A stretch of 64,000 bases of DNA, from the NCBI GenBank assembly GCA_946481275.1, contig CAMLMV010000036.1:1-64000 (forward strand). The letters are read 5' to 3'. The number at the start of each line of letters is the position of its first letter. Position 1 is the stretch's first letter. This DNA comes from an uncultured Massilia sp. (GTDB lineage: Bacteria; Pseudomonadota; Gammaproteobacteria; Burkholderiales; Burkholderiaceae). Of the stretch, positions 9,512-17,731 are shown one piece after another. The notes under the pieces are model-generated. The model saw only the letters and a list, made by a program, of their open reading frames with translations. It did not search any database and had not been told where the DNA came from. The position numbers were made by a program, and so were the translations under genes.

Positions 9512-10483
9512 TCAGCGATGGCGGCGGTGACGCGTGACGGTCACGTGCTTGTGGCTGCGGCGCGTGGTGCCGCCGGCGGTTGCGCGGATGCGCGGACCAC
9601 CCGCCGTGGCGCGGATGCGCGGGCCGCGTGCGGAAGCGCGCACGCGCGGGGCGCCGCCGGCCGTCGCCACGGCGCGCGTCGCCACGGGGCCGGCGTCGCC
9701 CAGCACGTGGCGGCGAATGTTCAGGGCGTCCAGGATGCGGACCGACGAGGCGCCCGCGTTCAGCAGCACCATCGTCGCGTTCTTGCCGGCCGCCTTTACG
9801 CGCATGATCAGGCAGCGGCCCGCTTCCTGCGTGTAGCCCGTTTTCGACAGGCCGATGTCCCAGCCCTTGGCGCCGACGAGGCGGTTCGTGTTGTGGTATT
9901 CGACTTCGCGGCCCTTGATGTTGATCAGGTCCTTCGACGACGTCGTGATGCGGGTGATCTCCGCGTAGTTCGATGCCGCGGTCGCCATCTTGACGAGGTC
10001 GGCGGCGGTCGAGCGGTTGTTCGGGGAGAGGCCCGTCGGTTCCTCGATGACGGTCTGGGTCATGCCCAGCGCGGCGATCTTGCGCTTGACGGCGGCGCGG
10101 AACCCGTCGATGCCGCCCGGATAGGTGCGGGCCAGCGCGGCGGCTGCGCGGTTGTCGGACGACATCAGGGCCAGCTGCAGCACGTCACGGCGCGGGATGG
10201 TGGCGCCGACGGGCACGCGCGACGTGCTGTGCTTGAGCATGTCGACGTCCTGCTTTTCGATCTCGATCGGCTCGTTCATGTCCTGGTGGGCATCGAGCAC
10301 GACCATGGCGGTCATGAGCTTGGTCAGCGAAGCGATCGGCGCGACGGTGCTGGCGTTCTTTTCGAACAGCACCTTGCCGGTGTCGTCTTCGACCACCAGC
10401 ACCGATTGCGATCCGAACGGCACGGCGAAGGCCGCTGCACTGGAGATCGTCATCACTACGGCAGCGAGGAATTTTTTGATCAT
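9512..10483 (-). CDS. pbpG: D-alanyl-D-alanine endopeptidase (PBP7/PbpG type)
   Basis: 323 residues from the ATG at 10483, which begins a clear signal peptide (residues 1-20, ending AFA). This is an S11-family penicillin-binding protein acting in the periplasm, where it cleaves D-Ala-meso-DAP cross-links. All three catalytic motifs are intact: SxxK as S52-L-T-K55, SxN as S109-D-N111, and KTG at 214-216. The length to about residue 270 is normal. It is followed by a basic, repetitive tail in which 'RGPRIRATAGG' and 'GPRIRATAGG' occur in tandem, ending in 'RHRRHR'. That tail is not a usual part of the family. The longer open frame reaching 10804 has no sensible start. Confidence 0.9.
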   Translation of the reverse strand: MIKKFLAAVVMTISSAAAFAVPFGSQSVLVVEDDTGKVLFEKNASTVAPIASLTKLMTAMVVLDAHQDMNEPIEIEKQDVDMLKHSTSRVPVGATIPRRDVLQLALMSSDNRAAAALARTYPGGIDGFRAAVKRKIAALGMTQTVIEEPTGLSPNNRSTAADLVKMATAASNYAEITRITTSSKDLINIKGREVEYHNTNRLVGAKGWDIGLSKTGYTQEAGRCLIMRVKAAGKNATMVLLNAGASSVRILDALNIRRHVLGDAGPVATRAVATAGGAPRVRASARGPRIRATAGGPRIRATAGGTTRRSHKHVTVTRHRRHR

Positions 10484-10660
10484 GGATGGTTGTCTGGGTA
10501 CGGTTAATGGTCGGGCGCCGGACGGCGGCGGAGCATCAAAACGTCGGGTTGGCAGATAGCGACATGCTATACAGCAACAAAATTGAACGATAGCACCAAA
10601 GATTGACATATGTCCATGTCTCTCAGTGAAATATCGAGTCCAACGGCAAGATTCTACAAG

Positions 10661-10688
10661 AAAAAAAAGCCCCGCGTTGCCGCAGGGC
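10661..10688 (-). terminator. Intrinsic terminator of the sulfate-binding protein gene
   Basis: On the minus strand an 8-bp stem GCCCTGCG/CGCGGGGC (one G-T pair) closes a GCAA tetraloop and is followed directly by eight T residues. It lies 30 bases after the stop of the sulfate-binding protein gene. The rest of the gap, 10484-10718, shows no gene. Confidence 0.85.
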
Positions 10689-10718
10689 CTTCTTTTTGAA
10701 CGGACTATCCGATCTGTC

Positions 10719-11735
10719 TCATTTAGAGGTATAAATTTTGTCGAATTCTCCACCGTCATCGAAATGGCGTTTCTGCGCGGCACGCCATCCGCCGAACACA
10801 TCATCCACCGTGAACAGCTGGATCGGCTTGTAGTTGGCGGCGAACTGCTTCATGACTTTCTCGTTGCGCACGCGCATGTAGTGCTTGGCGCCGATCGTCT
10901 GGCCCGTTTCCGTGTACAGGAAGTTCAGGTAGCCGGTCGCCTGCTTGCGGATGCCCTTGCGGTCGACGACCTTGTCCACGACGGCCACCGGCGACTCGGC
11001 CAGCACGGAGATCGACGGGTACACGACTTCGAAGTCGTTGCCGAATTCTGCGCGCACGAGGTTCACTTCGTTCTCGAACGTGACGAGGGCGTCGCCGATC
11101 TGGCGCTGCGTGAACGTGGTGGTGGCGGCGCGGCCGCCGGCGTCCAGCACGGGCACGTTCTTGAAGATCTTGCCGACGAGGTCGCGCGCCTGCGCTTCGT
11201 TGCCGCCTTTCTTGATCACCGAGCCCCAGGCGGCCAGGTACGTGTAGCGGCCGTTGCCGGCGGTCTTCGGATTCGGGATGACGACCTTCACGCCCGGCTT
11301 GGCCAGGTCGGCCCAATCCTTGATGCCTTTCGGATTGCCCTTGCGGACGAGGAACACCATGGTCGAGTAGTAGGGCGCCGCATTGGCCGGGAATTTCTTG
11401 GCCCAGTCCTTCGCGACGAGGCCGCGGTCGGCCAGCATGTCGATGTCGTTGGCCTGGTTCATCGTCACGACGGACGCTTCCAGGCCGTCCGCGACGGCGC
11501 GGGCCTGCTTGCTGGAACCGCCGTGCGATTGCTTGATCGTGACGGTCTCGCCCGTCGATTTCTTCCATTCGGCGACGAAGGCCGGGTTGATGTCCTTGTA
11601 CAGCTCGCGTGCCACGTCGTAGGACACGTTCAGCAATTCCACGTCGGCAGCCTGTGCGGCAAACGGGACGACGGCACTGCCGAGCGCCAGCGCCAGCAGC
11701 GCGCGACGCAGCGAGGAAACGGATGGGATCGCCAT
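10719..11735 (-). CDS. sbp: Periplasmic sulfate/thiosulfate-binding protein
   Basis: 338 residues with a signal peptide ending 'AAQA' near residue 30. It is the high-affinity sulfate- or thiosulfate-binding component of the CysTWA ABC importer. Family signatures are visible: 'LLNVSYDVARELY' after the signal, 'QSHGGSSKQARAV', 'VTMNQANDID', 'NPKTAGNGRYTYLAAWG' and 'YLNFLYTETGQ'. The ATG at 11735 has an AAGGAAA ribosome binding site; the upstream extension is spurious. No cysT, cysW or cysA genes are adjacent, so the transporter partners are elsewhere. The gene is monocistronic and ends in a strong terminator. Confidence 0.93.
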   Translation of the reverse strand: MAIPSVSSLRRALLALALGSAVVPFAAQAADVELLNVSYDVARELYKDINPAFVAEWKKSTGETVTIKQSHGGSSKQARAVADGLEASVVTMNQANDIDMLADRGLVAKDWAKKFPANAAPYYSTMVFLVRKGNPKGIKDWADLAKPGVKVVIPNPKTAGNGRYTYLAAWGSVIKKGGNEAQARDLVGKIFKNVPVLDAGGRAATTTFTQRQIGDALVTFENEVNLVRAEFGNDFEVVYPSISVLAESPVAVVDKVVDRKGIRKQATGYLNFLYTETGQTIGAKHYMRVRNEKVMKQFAANYKPIQLFTVDDVFGGWRAAQKRHFDDGGEFDKIYTSK

Positions 11736-11921
11736 ATTGTTTTTCCTTGTAAGACTCTCTAGGGATGGTCGATGATCCGTTAAAAAATAGCAAAACAAAA
11801 GTACAGTTTTGTCATATGCTTAGACGCCCTATGAGGCATGCATACGCTTCGGGCCGCCACAAAGCAGGCAAGTTCTGTTTGGGGTATAGTCCGGCCTTCG
11901 CTGAAACATCGTTCTAGGTTG

Positions 11922-12449
11922 ATGCTGAAAACAATGGGTATCGAAATTCGCCAGGCAACACCGAATGACGCGCCGGCCGCATGCGGGCTGCTGCGCCGCT
12001 CGATCGAAGAGGGCTGCGTGCGCGACCACGGCGACCGTCCCGAGATCCTGCAGGCCTGGCTCGGCAACAAGACGACCCAGAACGTGCTGGGCTGGTTGTC
12101 GTCGCCCAGCAACTTTGCCGTCGTGGCGGAGCGTGACAGGGAAGTGGTTGGCTTCGCCCTGCTGAACCAGGCAGGTAAGGTGCCCCTGTGTTATGTCCGG
12201 CCGGACCTGTTGCGCCAGGGTGTCGGACGCGCGCTGCTGCGGGCACTGGAAACCCAGGCGCGCGCGTGGAACATCACCAAGGTGCACATGCAGAGCCCGG
12301 AGTCCGCCAGCGGCTTTTTCGAGCGCCAGGGCTATGTCAACGCGGGCAAGGACAAGGCCTGTTTCGGCCTCGAATGCGACTTCCTGTGGAAGCAGCTGGA
12401 CGCCGAAACCGTGCCAGCACGCAAGAGATTTTGCAATTGCAGTCAGTGA
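11922..12449 (+). CDS. GNAT family N-acetyltransferase
   Basis: 175 residues. The acetyl-CoA binding motif appears as 'CYVRPDLLRQGVGRALLRALE' (the R/Q-x-x-G-x-G/A region) around residues 85-105. A strand-helix pair 'ITKVHMQSPESASGFFERQGY' follows and is typical of the family. The substrate cannot be predicted. The start is uncertain: ATG 11922 and ATG 11934 are both possible and neither has a strong ribosome binding site. The gene is divergent from sbp across a 186-base gap that must hold promoters for both. Confidence 0.8.
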   Translation: MLKTMGIEIRQATPNDAPAACGLLRRSIEEGCVRDHGDRPEILQAWLGNKTTQNVLGWLSSPSNFAVVAERDREVVGFALLNQAGKVPLCYVRPDLLRQGVGRALLRALETQARAWNITKVHMQSPESASGFFERQGYVNAGKDKACFGLECDFLWKQLDAETVPARKRFCNCSQ

Positions 12450-12554
12450 GCGGACGCCTGCTTTGATCGTTGTGTAACATTACGCAACGTGAACTCATCT
12501 TTTTTCCTGTTGGCGCTTGCGCTATAGTAGTCGGGTTTCAATGATGAGTTCGTT

Positions 12555-13217
12555 ATGGCTTCCCGTAGAGATTTTCTTCACCACGGCTTGCGCCTGACCG
12601 CGCTGGGGCTCGTCGCCGTCCCGTTGATGGACGCGCAGGCAGCCCGCGCCTACGCCGGCCGCTCCCAGTCCGACGCCCCAGGCACGGACCTGGAACCGCC
12701 TCCCGATCTGTTCGATGCCCAGGTCGTCGACATCGACTTCTGGGTCAAGCCGCGCACGTTGTCCGTGATCCGTCCGCAAAGCGGCGAACGCGCCAATGTC
12801 ATGTACTGGAAAGACGGCGAGGTGATCGACGCCGCTTACCAGGAACTGTGCCATCTGCTGCGCGACGTGAACGGCAAGGCGTCGATCGCCATCGACCCGA
12901 AGCTGATCGAGACGCTGTGGGCGTCGCAGGCATTCGTCGCCCGTTACGGCCTCGACCGGCCGCTGGAAATCCTGTCCGGCTACCGCACCCCCGCCTCCAA
13001 CAACCGCCTGATCGAGCAGGGCGTGCCGGCCGCGCGCCAGTCGCTGCACATGTCGGGCAAGGCGGCGGACGTGCGCATCGCCGGCCTCACCGAGGAAGTG
13101 CTGGGCGGGCTCGTGAAGAGCTTCCGCAAGGGCGGCGTCGGCTTCTACTACCGTTCCGGCCCGAAAGGCGGCTGGATCCACACCGACACGGGCCTCAACC
13201 GTACCTGGAAGGGCTGA
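12555..13217 (+). CDS. YcbK-like DUF882 (M15-type) exported protein
   Basis: 220 residues. The N-terminus 'SRRDFLHHGLRLTALG' is a twin-arginine (Tat) signal (residues 3-30). The C-terminal half is the DUF882/peptidase M15A domain related to zinc D,D-carboxypeptidases. 'ILSGYRTPASNN', 'SLHMSGKAADV' (the HxxxxxxD metal pair) and 'GWIHTDTG' carry the putative zinc ligands. E. coli YcbK is the nearest well-known relative, and its activity is still poorly defined. A cell-wall role in the periplasm is likely. A TATAGT about 27 bases upstream could be the -10 of its promoter, but no good -35 was found. Confidence 0.85.
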   Translation: MASRRDFLHHGLRLTALGLVAVPLMDAQAARAYAGRSQSDAPGTDLEPPPDLFDAQVVDIDFWVKPRTLSVIRPQSGERANVMYWKDGEVIDAAYQELCHLLRDVNGKASIAIDPKLIETLWASQAFVARYGLDRPLEILSGYRTPASNNRLIEQGVPAARQSLHMSGKAADVRIAGLTEEVLGGLVKSFRKGGVGFYYRSGPKGGWIHTDTGLNRTWKG

Positions 13218-13224
13218 GCGGGAC

Positions 13225-13260
13225 GCGCCGCCGCCGGATTCCCGGCCGGATAGGCGGCGC
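13225..13260 (+). terminator. Strong GC hairpin after the YcbK-like gene
   Basis: GCGCCGCC pairs perfectly with GGCGGCGC, and the loop can form a smaller CCGG/CCGG stem. A T5 run follows 12 bases later. It is probably the transcription terminator of the upstream gene, but the distance to the T-run is unusual. Confidence 0.5.
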
Positions 13261-13315
13261 ACGCATTCCACCGTTTTTGCTATCGTGGTCGTACCAACCG
13301 TTCCCCAAGGAGGAC

Positions 13316-13606
13316 ATGATGGCAACCATGAATGCACCGACAATGGAACGCCGGCACCTGCCCGAACGACGCGCTGCCGTGCGCGAAGGCACGACCGCGA
13401 TGTCCGGGATCGACTACGCCGCAATGGCGCTCCTGATCATCGGCGGCCTGAACTGGGCGATGGTGGGCCTGTTCGACGTCGACGTCGTCGCCACGCTGTT
13501 CGGTCCGGGCAGCCCGGCCAGCCGCGTCGTGTATGTCGTCGTCGGCCTCGCGGCCCTGTACTCGATCTATACGGCGATCAAGATGAGCCGCCACCATCCC
13601 CACTGA
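13316..13606 (+). CDS. DUF378 family small membrane protein
   Basis: 96 residues. The soluble N-terminal 30 residues are rich in Arg and Glu. They are followed by the DUF378 core 'IDYAAMALLIIGGLNWAMVGLF' and a second membrane segment 'VVYVVVGLAALYSIYTAIK'. The function of DUF378 is unknown. A strong AAGGAGG sits at 13307-13313; its spacing favours the second of two adjacent ATG codons (13319) over 13316. The gene is followed 4 bases later by the phosphodiesterase gene, so they may be cotranscribed. Confidence 0.85.
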   Translation: MMATMNAPTMERRHLPERRAAVREGTTAMSGIDYAAMALLIIGGLNWAMVGLFDVDVVATLFGPGSPASRVVYVVVGLAALYSIYTAIKMSRHHPH

Positions 13607-13610
13607 ACCG

Positions 13611-14075
13611 ATGCGGGTCGGCCTGATTTCCGACACGCATGGCCTGCTGCGGCCCGAGGCGCTCGACTTTCTTGCCGGGTCCGACCACATCGTCCACGGC
13701 GGCGACATCGGCGGCCCGGAGATCCTCGAGCGCCTCGCGGCCATTGCCCCGCTGACTGTGGTCCGCGGCAACAACGACACGGCGCCGTGGGCGCGGGCGA
13801 TCCCGGAAACGGCCCGCGTCGACTTCGGGCCGGTGGCGCTGTACGCGATCCACGACCTGAAGCAGCTCGACATCGACCCGCGCGCGGCCGGTATGCGTGT
13901 CGTCGTGTCCGGCCACTCGCACAAGCCCGCATGCAGCGAGCGCGGTGGCGTGCTCTACGTGAATCCGGGCAGTGCGGGCCGGCGCAGGTTCAGCCTGCCA
14001 ATCGCGGCCGCCGAGTTGATCATCGAGGGCGATGCCGTCGCAGTAAAGCTGGTGACGCTCCGCGAAATGCCGTAG
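13611..14075 (+). CDS. YfcE/MJ0936-type metallophosphodiesterase
   Basis: 154 residues, a compact calcineurin-like phosphoesterase. Metal and catalytic motifs are intact: 'ISDTHG' (residues 6-11), 'GGDIG' (31-35), 'RGNND' (52-56), 'GHSH' near 100 and the C-terminal 'NPGSAG'. Relatives hydrolyse small phosphodiesters in vitro; the cellular substrate is unknown. It starts 4 bases after the DUF378 gene. Confidence 0.88.
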   Translation: MRVGLISDTHGLLRPEALDFLAGSDHIVHGGDIGGPEILERLAAIAPLTVVRGNNDTAPWARAIPETARVDFGPVALYAIHDLKQLDIDPRAAGMRVVVSGHSHKPACSERGGVLYVNPGSAGRRRFSLPIAAAELIIEGDAVAVKLVTLREMP

Positions 14076-14111
14076 CATACGCGCCGTCCTCCAGCCTGAT
14101 CGATCGCCAAC

Positions 14112-14522
14112 ATGACGCCTGACACCAACGACACTGAACGCCCCCGTTTCCGCCCCGTCCCGTGGACGTCGCTGGAAACCCCGCAGGACGTCGAACTGTG
14201 GATCGAGGAGCACAACCGCACGATGCAGGAGCTCGTCAAGCCGCAGGAGACGGGCGTTGGCGTGCGCTTCCGCCTCGCGCCCGGCGGCGACGTTTACATG
14301 CAGACGGCGGCGGATGCCGTCATCCTCGACGTCGAACCGGACGCCAGCTGGATCGCGCCGCTCATCATGGCCGCGACGGGTGCCGGGCAGCCGGCCGGGT
14401 CGATCTGGGTGCTGCCGGACGACAAACTCGTCCAATTGCTGCTGGGTCTGTCGACCCTCGTGGAGAGCTCGCTGATCGTCACGGGCCACAACTTCGGCAA
14501 GCACGGCCGGCGACAGTTTTAG
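14112..14522 (+). CDS. Hypothetical protein, unknown family
   Basis: 136 residues with no signal peptide. It is acidic at the N-terminus with 'PVPWTSLETPQDVELWIEEHN'. The body has alternating hydrophobic strands, and its C-terminal part 'DDKLVQLLLGLSTLVESSLIV' is probably helical. I do not recognise a family. Codon use matches its neighbours and the open frame is clean, so it is likely a real cytoplasmic protein. It lies 36 bases after the phosphodiesterase gene. Confidence 0.65.
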   Translation: MTPDTNDTERPRFRPVPWTSLETPQDVELWIEEHNRTMQELVKPQETGVGVRFRLAPGGDVYMQTAADAVILDVEPDASWIAPLIMAATGAGQPAGSIWVLPDDKLVQLLLGLSTLVESSLIVTGHNFGKHGRRQF

Positions 14523-14546
14523 CATATATTTACGACAATATTTCCT

Positions 14547-14575
14547 TTGCGCATAGTCAGGATTCGGTGTTAAAT
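14547..14575 (+). promoter_or_regulatory. Candidate sigma-70 promoter for the amino-acid-binding protein
   Basis: TTGCGC and TTAAAT are separated by exactly 17 bases in an AT-rich gap and end 30 bases before the ATG at 14606. This is the best promoter-like match in the 83-base gap. Confidence 0.45.
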
Positions 14576-14605
14576 CAGCTCTGTCTCGTACGATGAGCTG
14601 AGCCG

Positions 14606-15406
14606 ATGCCTACACGATTCCCGACCGCCACGCGGCGCGCGCTGCTGTTGTCTCTCGTTCTCGCAGCTGTCGCGCTGCCGGCCCGCGCGGCCGACCTGCT
14701 CGACGCCGTCAGGACGCGCGGAACCCTGCGCATCGCGCTGGAAGGCACCTATCCTCCATTCAATTTCAAGGATGCGAAGACGGGGCAACTGGCCGGGTAC
14801 GACGTCGACGTCGCGAAGCTCGTCTGCGCGAAGCTTGGTGTGAGGCCGGAATTCGTGACGACGGAATGGTCGGCGATCCTCGCCGGCCTGGGGGCGGGCA
14901 AGTACGATGTGATCGTCAGCCAGGTGGGCATCACGCCGCGGCGCCGGCAGGCATTCGATTTTTCCCAGCCTTACACCTATTCGGCGCCGCAATTGATCGT
15001 GCGCCGCAACGAGGCCTCCACTTATAAAAGTCTCGCCGACCTCAAGGGCCGGACGATCGGCGTGGGGCAGGGCAGCGTGTTCGAGCAGCAGGTGCGCGCC
15101 GTGCCCGGCATCGAGGTCAAGCGTTATCCGGCCGCGCCGGAAAACCTGCAGGACCTCGCGTTCGGCCGCATCGACGCGGCCCTCAACGACAGCCTGATGG
15201 TGGCCTATCTCCTCAAGAATTCGCAGCTGCCGATCCGCGCCGGCGCACGCGTGGGCGACGTCGAGCGCATGGGCATTGCGTTCCGCAAGGGCAATCCGAC
15301 ATTCCATGCGGCCGTCGACAAAGCCCTCGATGACGTGCGTGCCGACGGCAGCCTGAAGCAGGTATCGCTCAAATGGTTCGGTACTGACGCCACACGCGCC
15401 CCGTGA
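14606..15406 (+). CDS. Amino-acid ABC transporter, periplasmic binding protein
   Basis: 266 residues with a signal peptide ending 'ARA' near residue 28. It is a family 3 solute-binding protein: 'GTLRIALEGTYPPFNFKD', 'GQLAGYDVDVAKLV', and the C-terminal 'LKQVSLKWFGTD'. It probably binds a polar or sulfur amino acid such as cystine, but the ligand cannot be fixed from sequence. Its stop overlaps the GTG of a following permease remnant, and no ATP-binding subunit is nearby. The importer encoded here is therefore incomplete. Confidence 0.88.
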   Translation: MPTRFPTATRRALLLSLVLAAVALPARAADLLDAVRTRGTLRIALEGTYPPFNFKDAKTGQLAGYDVDVAKLVCAKLGVRPEFVTTEWSAILAGLGAGKYDVIVSQVGITPRRRQAFDFSQPYTYSAPQLIVRRNEASTYKSLADLKGRTIGVGQGSVFEQQVRAVPGIEVKRYPAAPENLQDLAFGRIDAALNDSLMVAYLLKNSQLPIRAGARVGDVERMGIAFRKGNPTFHAAVDKALDDVRADGSLKQVSLKWFGTDATRAP

Positions 15407-15848
15407 CGGAACTGATCGACCTGCTGCGCGAAGCCGCGATCCTTCGCCTGGCGCCGTGGGCATCCTCGCGCTGTCGCTGAACGCGGGCGCGTACCTGCCC
15501 GAGAGCCTGCGCGGGGCCATCCTCGGCATCGGCAAGGGGCAGTGGAACGCGGGCTTCAGCCTCGGCCTCACGTATCCGCAGACGCCGGGCCTCGTGATCC
15601 TGCCGCAGGCGCCGCGCACGGCCGTGCCCGCGATGAGCAACACGTTGATCAGCCTGATCAAGGACACGGCCCTCGTGTCCGTCATCACCGTGACGGAATT
15701 GATGCTCGTGACGAAGGAACTGATCGCAGTGACGTTCCGGCCTTTGCCGCTGTACGTGGCGGCGGCCGTCGTGTACTGGCTGCTGAGCCTGTTTTTCGAA
15801 GCCGTGCACCGCCGCGCGGAGCGGCATTTCAACCGCGCGCACAGATGA
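15403..15848 (+). pseudogene. Amino-acid ABC transporter permease, internally deleted
   Basis: A GTG at 15403 overlaps the binding-protein stop and encodes a normal permease opening ('TELIDLLREAA'). The frame then runs into a stop after about 25 codons. The C-terminal half of a HisM/GlnP-type permease continues in another frame: 'GILALSLNAGAYLPESLRGA', then the EAA loop region 'GQWNAGFSLGLTYPQT', to a natural end at 15848. About 70-80 codons, including the first membrane segments, are missing between the two parts. A functional protein is unlikely. Confidence 0.8.
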
Positions 15849-15870
15849 AAAACGGCGCCGCAGCGCCGTT
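15847..15870 (-). terminator. Intrinsic terminator of the ETF-QO gene
   Basis: On the minus strand AACGGCGC-TGCG-GCGCCGTT is a perfect 8-bp stem followed by TTTTC. It lies 6 bases after the stop of the ETF-QO gene and touches the end of the decayed permease on the other strand. Confidence 0.8.
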
Positions 15871-15875
15871 CGGTC

Positions 15876-17552
15876 TTACATGTTCGGGTAGTTCGGCCCG
15901 CCGCCGCCTTCCGGCGTGACCCACACGATGTTCTGCGTCGGATCCTTGATGTCGCAGGTCTTGCAGTGGACGCAGTTCTGCGCGTTGATCTGCAGGCGAT
16001 CCTTGCCTTCATCCGTTTTCACGAATTCGTAGACGCCGGCCGGGCAATATCTCTGTTCCGGACCGGCGAACTTGGCCAGGTTGATCTCGACCGGCACGTT
16101 CGGGTTCTTCAGCGTGAGGTGCACGGGCTGGTCTTCCGCGTGGTTCGTGTTCGAGATGAACACGGACGACAGGCGGTCGAACGTCAGCTTGCCGTCCGGC
16201 TTCGGATAGACGATGGGCTTGAAGTCGGATGCGGGGCGCAGGCATTCGTGGTCCGCGTGGTTGTGGTGCAGCGTCCACGGCGCCTTGCCCTTGAACAGGA
16301 TCTGGTCGATGCCGGTCATGATCGTGCCGACGACGAGGCCCTTGCTCATCCACGGCTTGAAGTTGCGCGCGACATGCAGTTCCTCATGCAGCCACGACTG
16401 TTCGAACGCGACCGGATAGCTCAGCAGCTCGTCGTGGTGACGGCCGGCGCCCAGTGCGGCGTAGGCGGCGTCGGCCGCGAGCATGCCCGTCTTGATGGCT
16501 GCGTGGCTGCCCTTGATGCGGCTCGTGTTGAGGAAGCCCGCGTCGCAGCCGATCAGCGCGCCGCCCGGGAACACGGTCTTCGGCAGCGACTGCAGGCCGC
16601 CCGCCGTGATCGCGCGCGCGCCATACGAGATGCGCTTGCCGCCTTCGAAGAAGTGGCGGATCGCCGGGTGCGTTTTATAACGCTGGAATTCTTCGTACGG
16701 CGACAGGTACGGGTTCTGGTACGACAGGCCGACGATGAAGCCGACGGCGACCTGGTTGTTTTCCAGGTGGTACAGGAAGGAGCCGCCATAGGTATCGTTG
16801 TCCAGCGGCCAGCCGGCCGTGTGGATCACGAGGCCAGGCTGGTGCTTGGCCGGATCGATTTCCCACAGTTCCTTGATACCGATGCCGTACGTCTGCGGAT
16901 CCTTGCCCTTGTTCAGGTCGTATTTCGCCATCAGCTGCTTGCCGAGATGGCCGCGCGAACCTTCCGCGAACAGCGTGTACTTCGCGTGCAGCTCCATGCC
17001 CAGCTGGAACGCGTCGGTCGGCTGGCCGTGGCGGTTGACGCCCATGTTGCCAGTGGCGACACCCTTCACGGAGCCGTCGTCGTTGTACAGGATTTCGGCG
17101 GCCGGGAAGCCAGGGAAGATCTCGACGCCCAGCGCTTCCGCCTGCTGGCCCAGCCAGCGCACGACGTTGGCCAGCGAGATCACGTAGTTGCCGTGATTCG
17201 TCAGCATCTTCGGCATCATGAACGACGGCGTCTGGTAAGCCTTCGTCTCCGAGAGGAACAGCATGCGGTCTTCCGTCACGGGCGTGTTCAGCGGTGCGCC
17301 CAGTTCCTTCCAGTTCGGGAACAGTTCGTCCAGTGCGCGCGGATCCATCACGGCGCCCGACAGGATGTGCGCGCCCAGCTCGCCGCCTTTTTCCAGCACG
17401 CAGACCGACACGTCCTGGCCCTTTTCGGCCGCCAGCTGCTTCAGGCGGATCGCGGCCGACAGGCCTGCGGGGCCGCCGCCGACGATGACCACGTCGTATT
17501 CCATTGCTTCGCGGGGGCCGTATTCTTCGAGGAGGGAGTTGGTCTGAGTCAT
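15876..17552 (-). CDS. Electron transfer flavoprotein-ubiquinone oxidoreductase
   Basis: 558 residues, the usual length. It passes electrons from reduced ETF (fatty-acid and amino-acid oxidation) to ubiquinone at the inner membrane. The FAD-binding 'VVIVGGGPAGLSAAIRL' begins near residue 21. 'CDAGFLNTSRIKGSHAA' is the second FAD/quinone region. The C-terminal 4Fe-4S cluster ligands are present as 'CPAGVYEF' and 'CVHCKTCDIKDPTQNI'. The gene is monocistronic, with a terminator just after it. Confidence 0.95.
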   Translation of the reverse strand: MTQTNSLLEEYGPREAMEYDVVIVGGGPAGLSAAIRLKQLAAEKGQDVSVCVLEKGGELGAHILSGAVMDPRALDELFPNWKELGAPLNTPVTEDRMLFLSETKAYQTPSFMMPKMLTNHGNYVISLANVVRWLGQQAEALGVEIFPGFPAAEILYNDDGSVKGVATGNMGVNRHGQPTDAFQLGMELHAKYTLFAEGSRGHLGKQLMAKYDLNKGKDPQTYGIGIKELWEIDPAKHQPGLVIHTAGWPLDNDTYGGSFLYHLENNQVAVGFIVGLSYQNPYLSPYEEFQRYKTHPAIRHFFEGGKRISYGARAITAGGLQSLPKTVFPGGALIGCDAGFLNTSRIKGSHAAIKTGMLAADAAYAALGAGRHHDELLSYPVAFEQSWLHEELHVARNFKPWMSKGLVVGTIMTGIDQILFKGKAPWTLHHNHADHECLRPASDFKPIVYPKPDGKLTFDRLSSVFISNTNHAEDQPVHLTLKNPNVPVEINLAKFAGPEQRYCPAGVYEFVKTDEGKDRLQINAQNCVHCKTCDIKDPTQNIVWVTPEGGGGPNYPNM

Positions 17553-17731
17553 GTCTTATGGGAGTTATAAAAATTTAAGCACGAGTGTGCACTTTTTTGC
17601 GCTCGTTGGCAACGCCGAGCGCCATTGTAGGGCAACTATTAGACGCGGCAATCTAATCGGTGTGAAATAGGTGAAGTGTGTAATCATTATGACTTCGCAA
17701 CAGAATTTAGTTCGGAGACAGGGGGCGTAAC

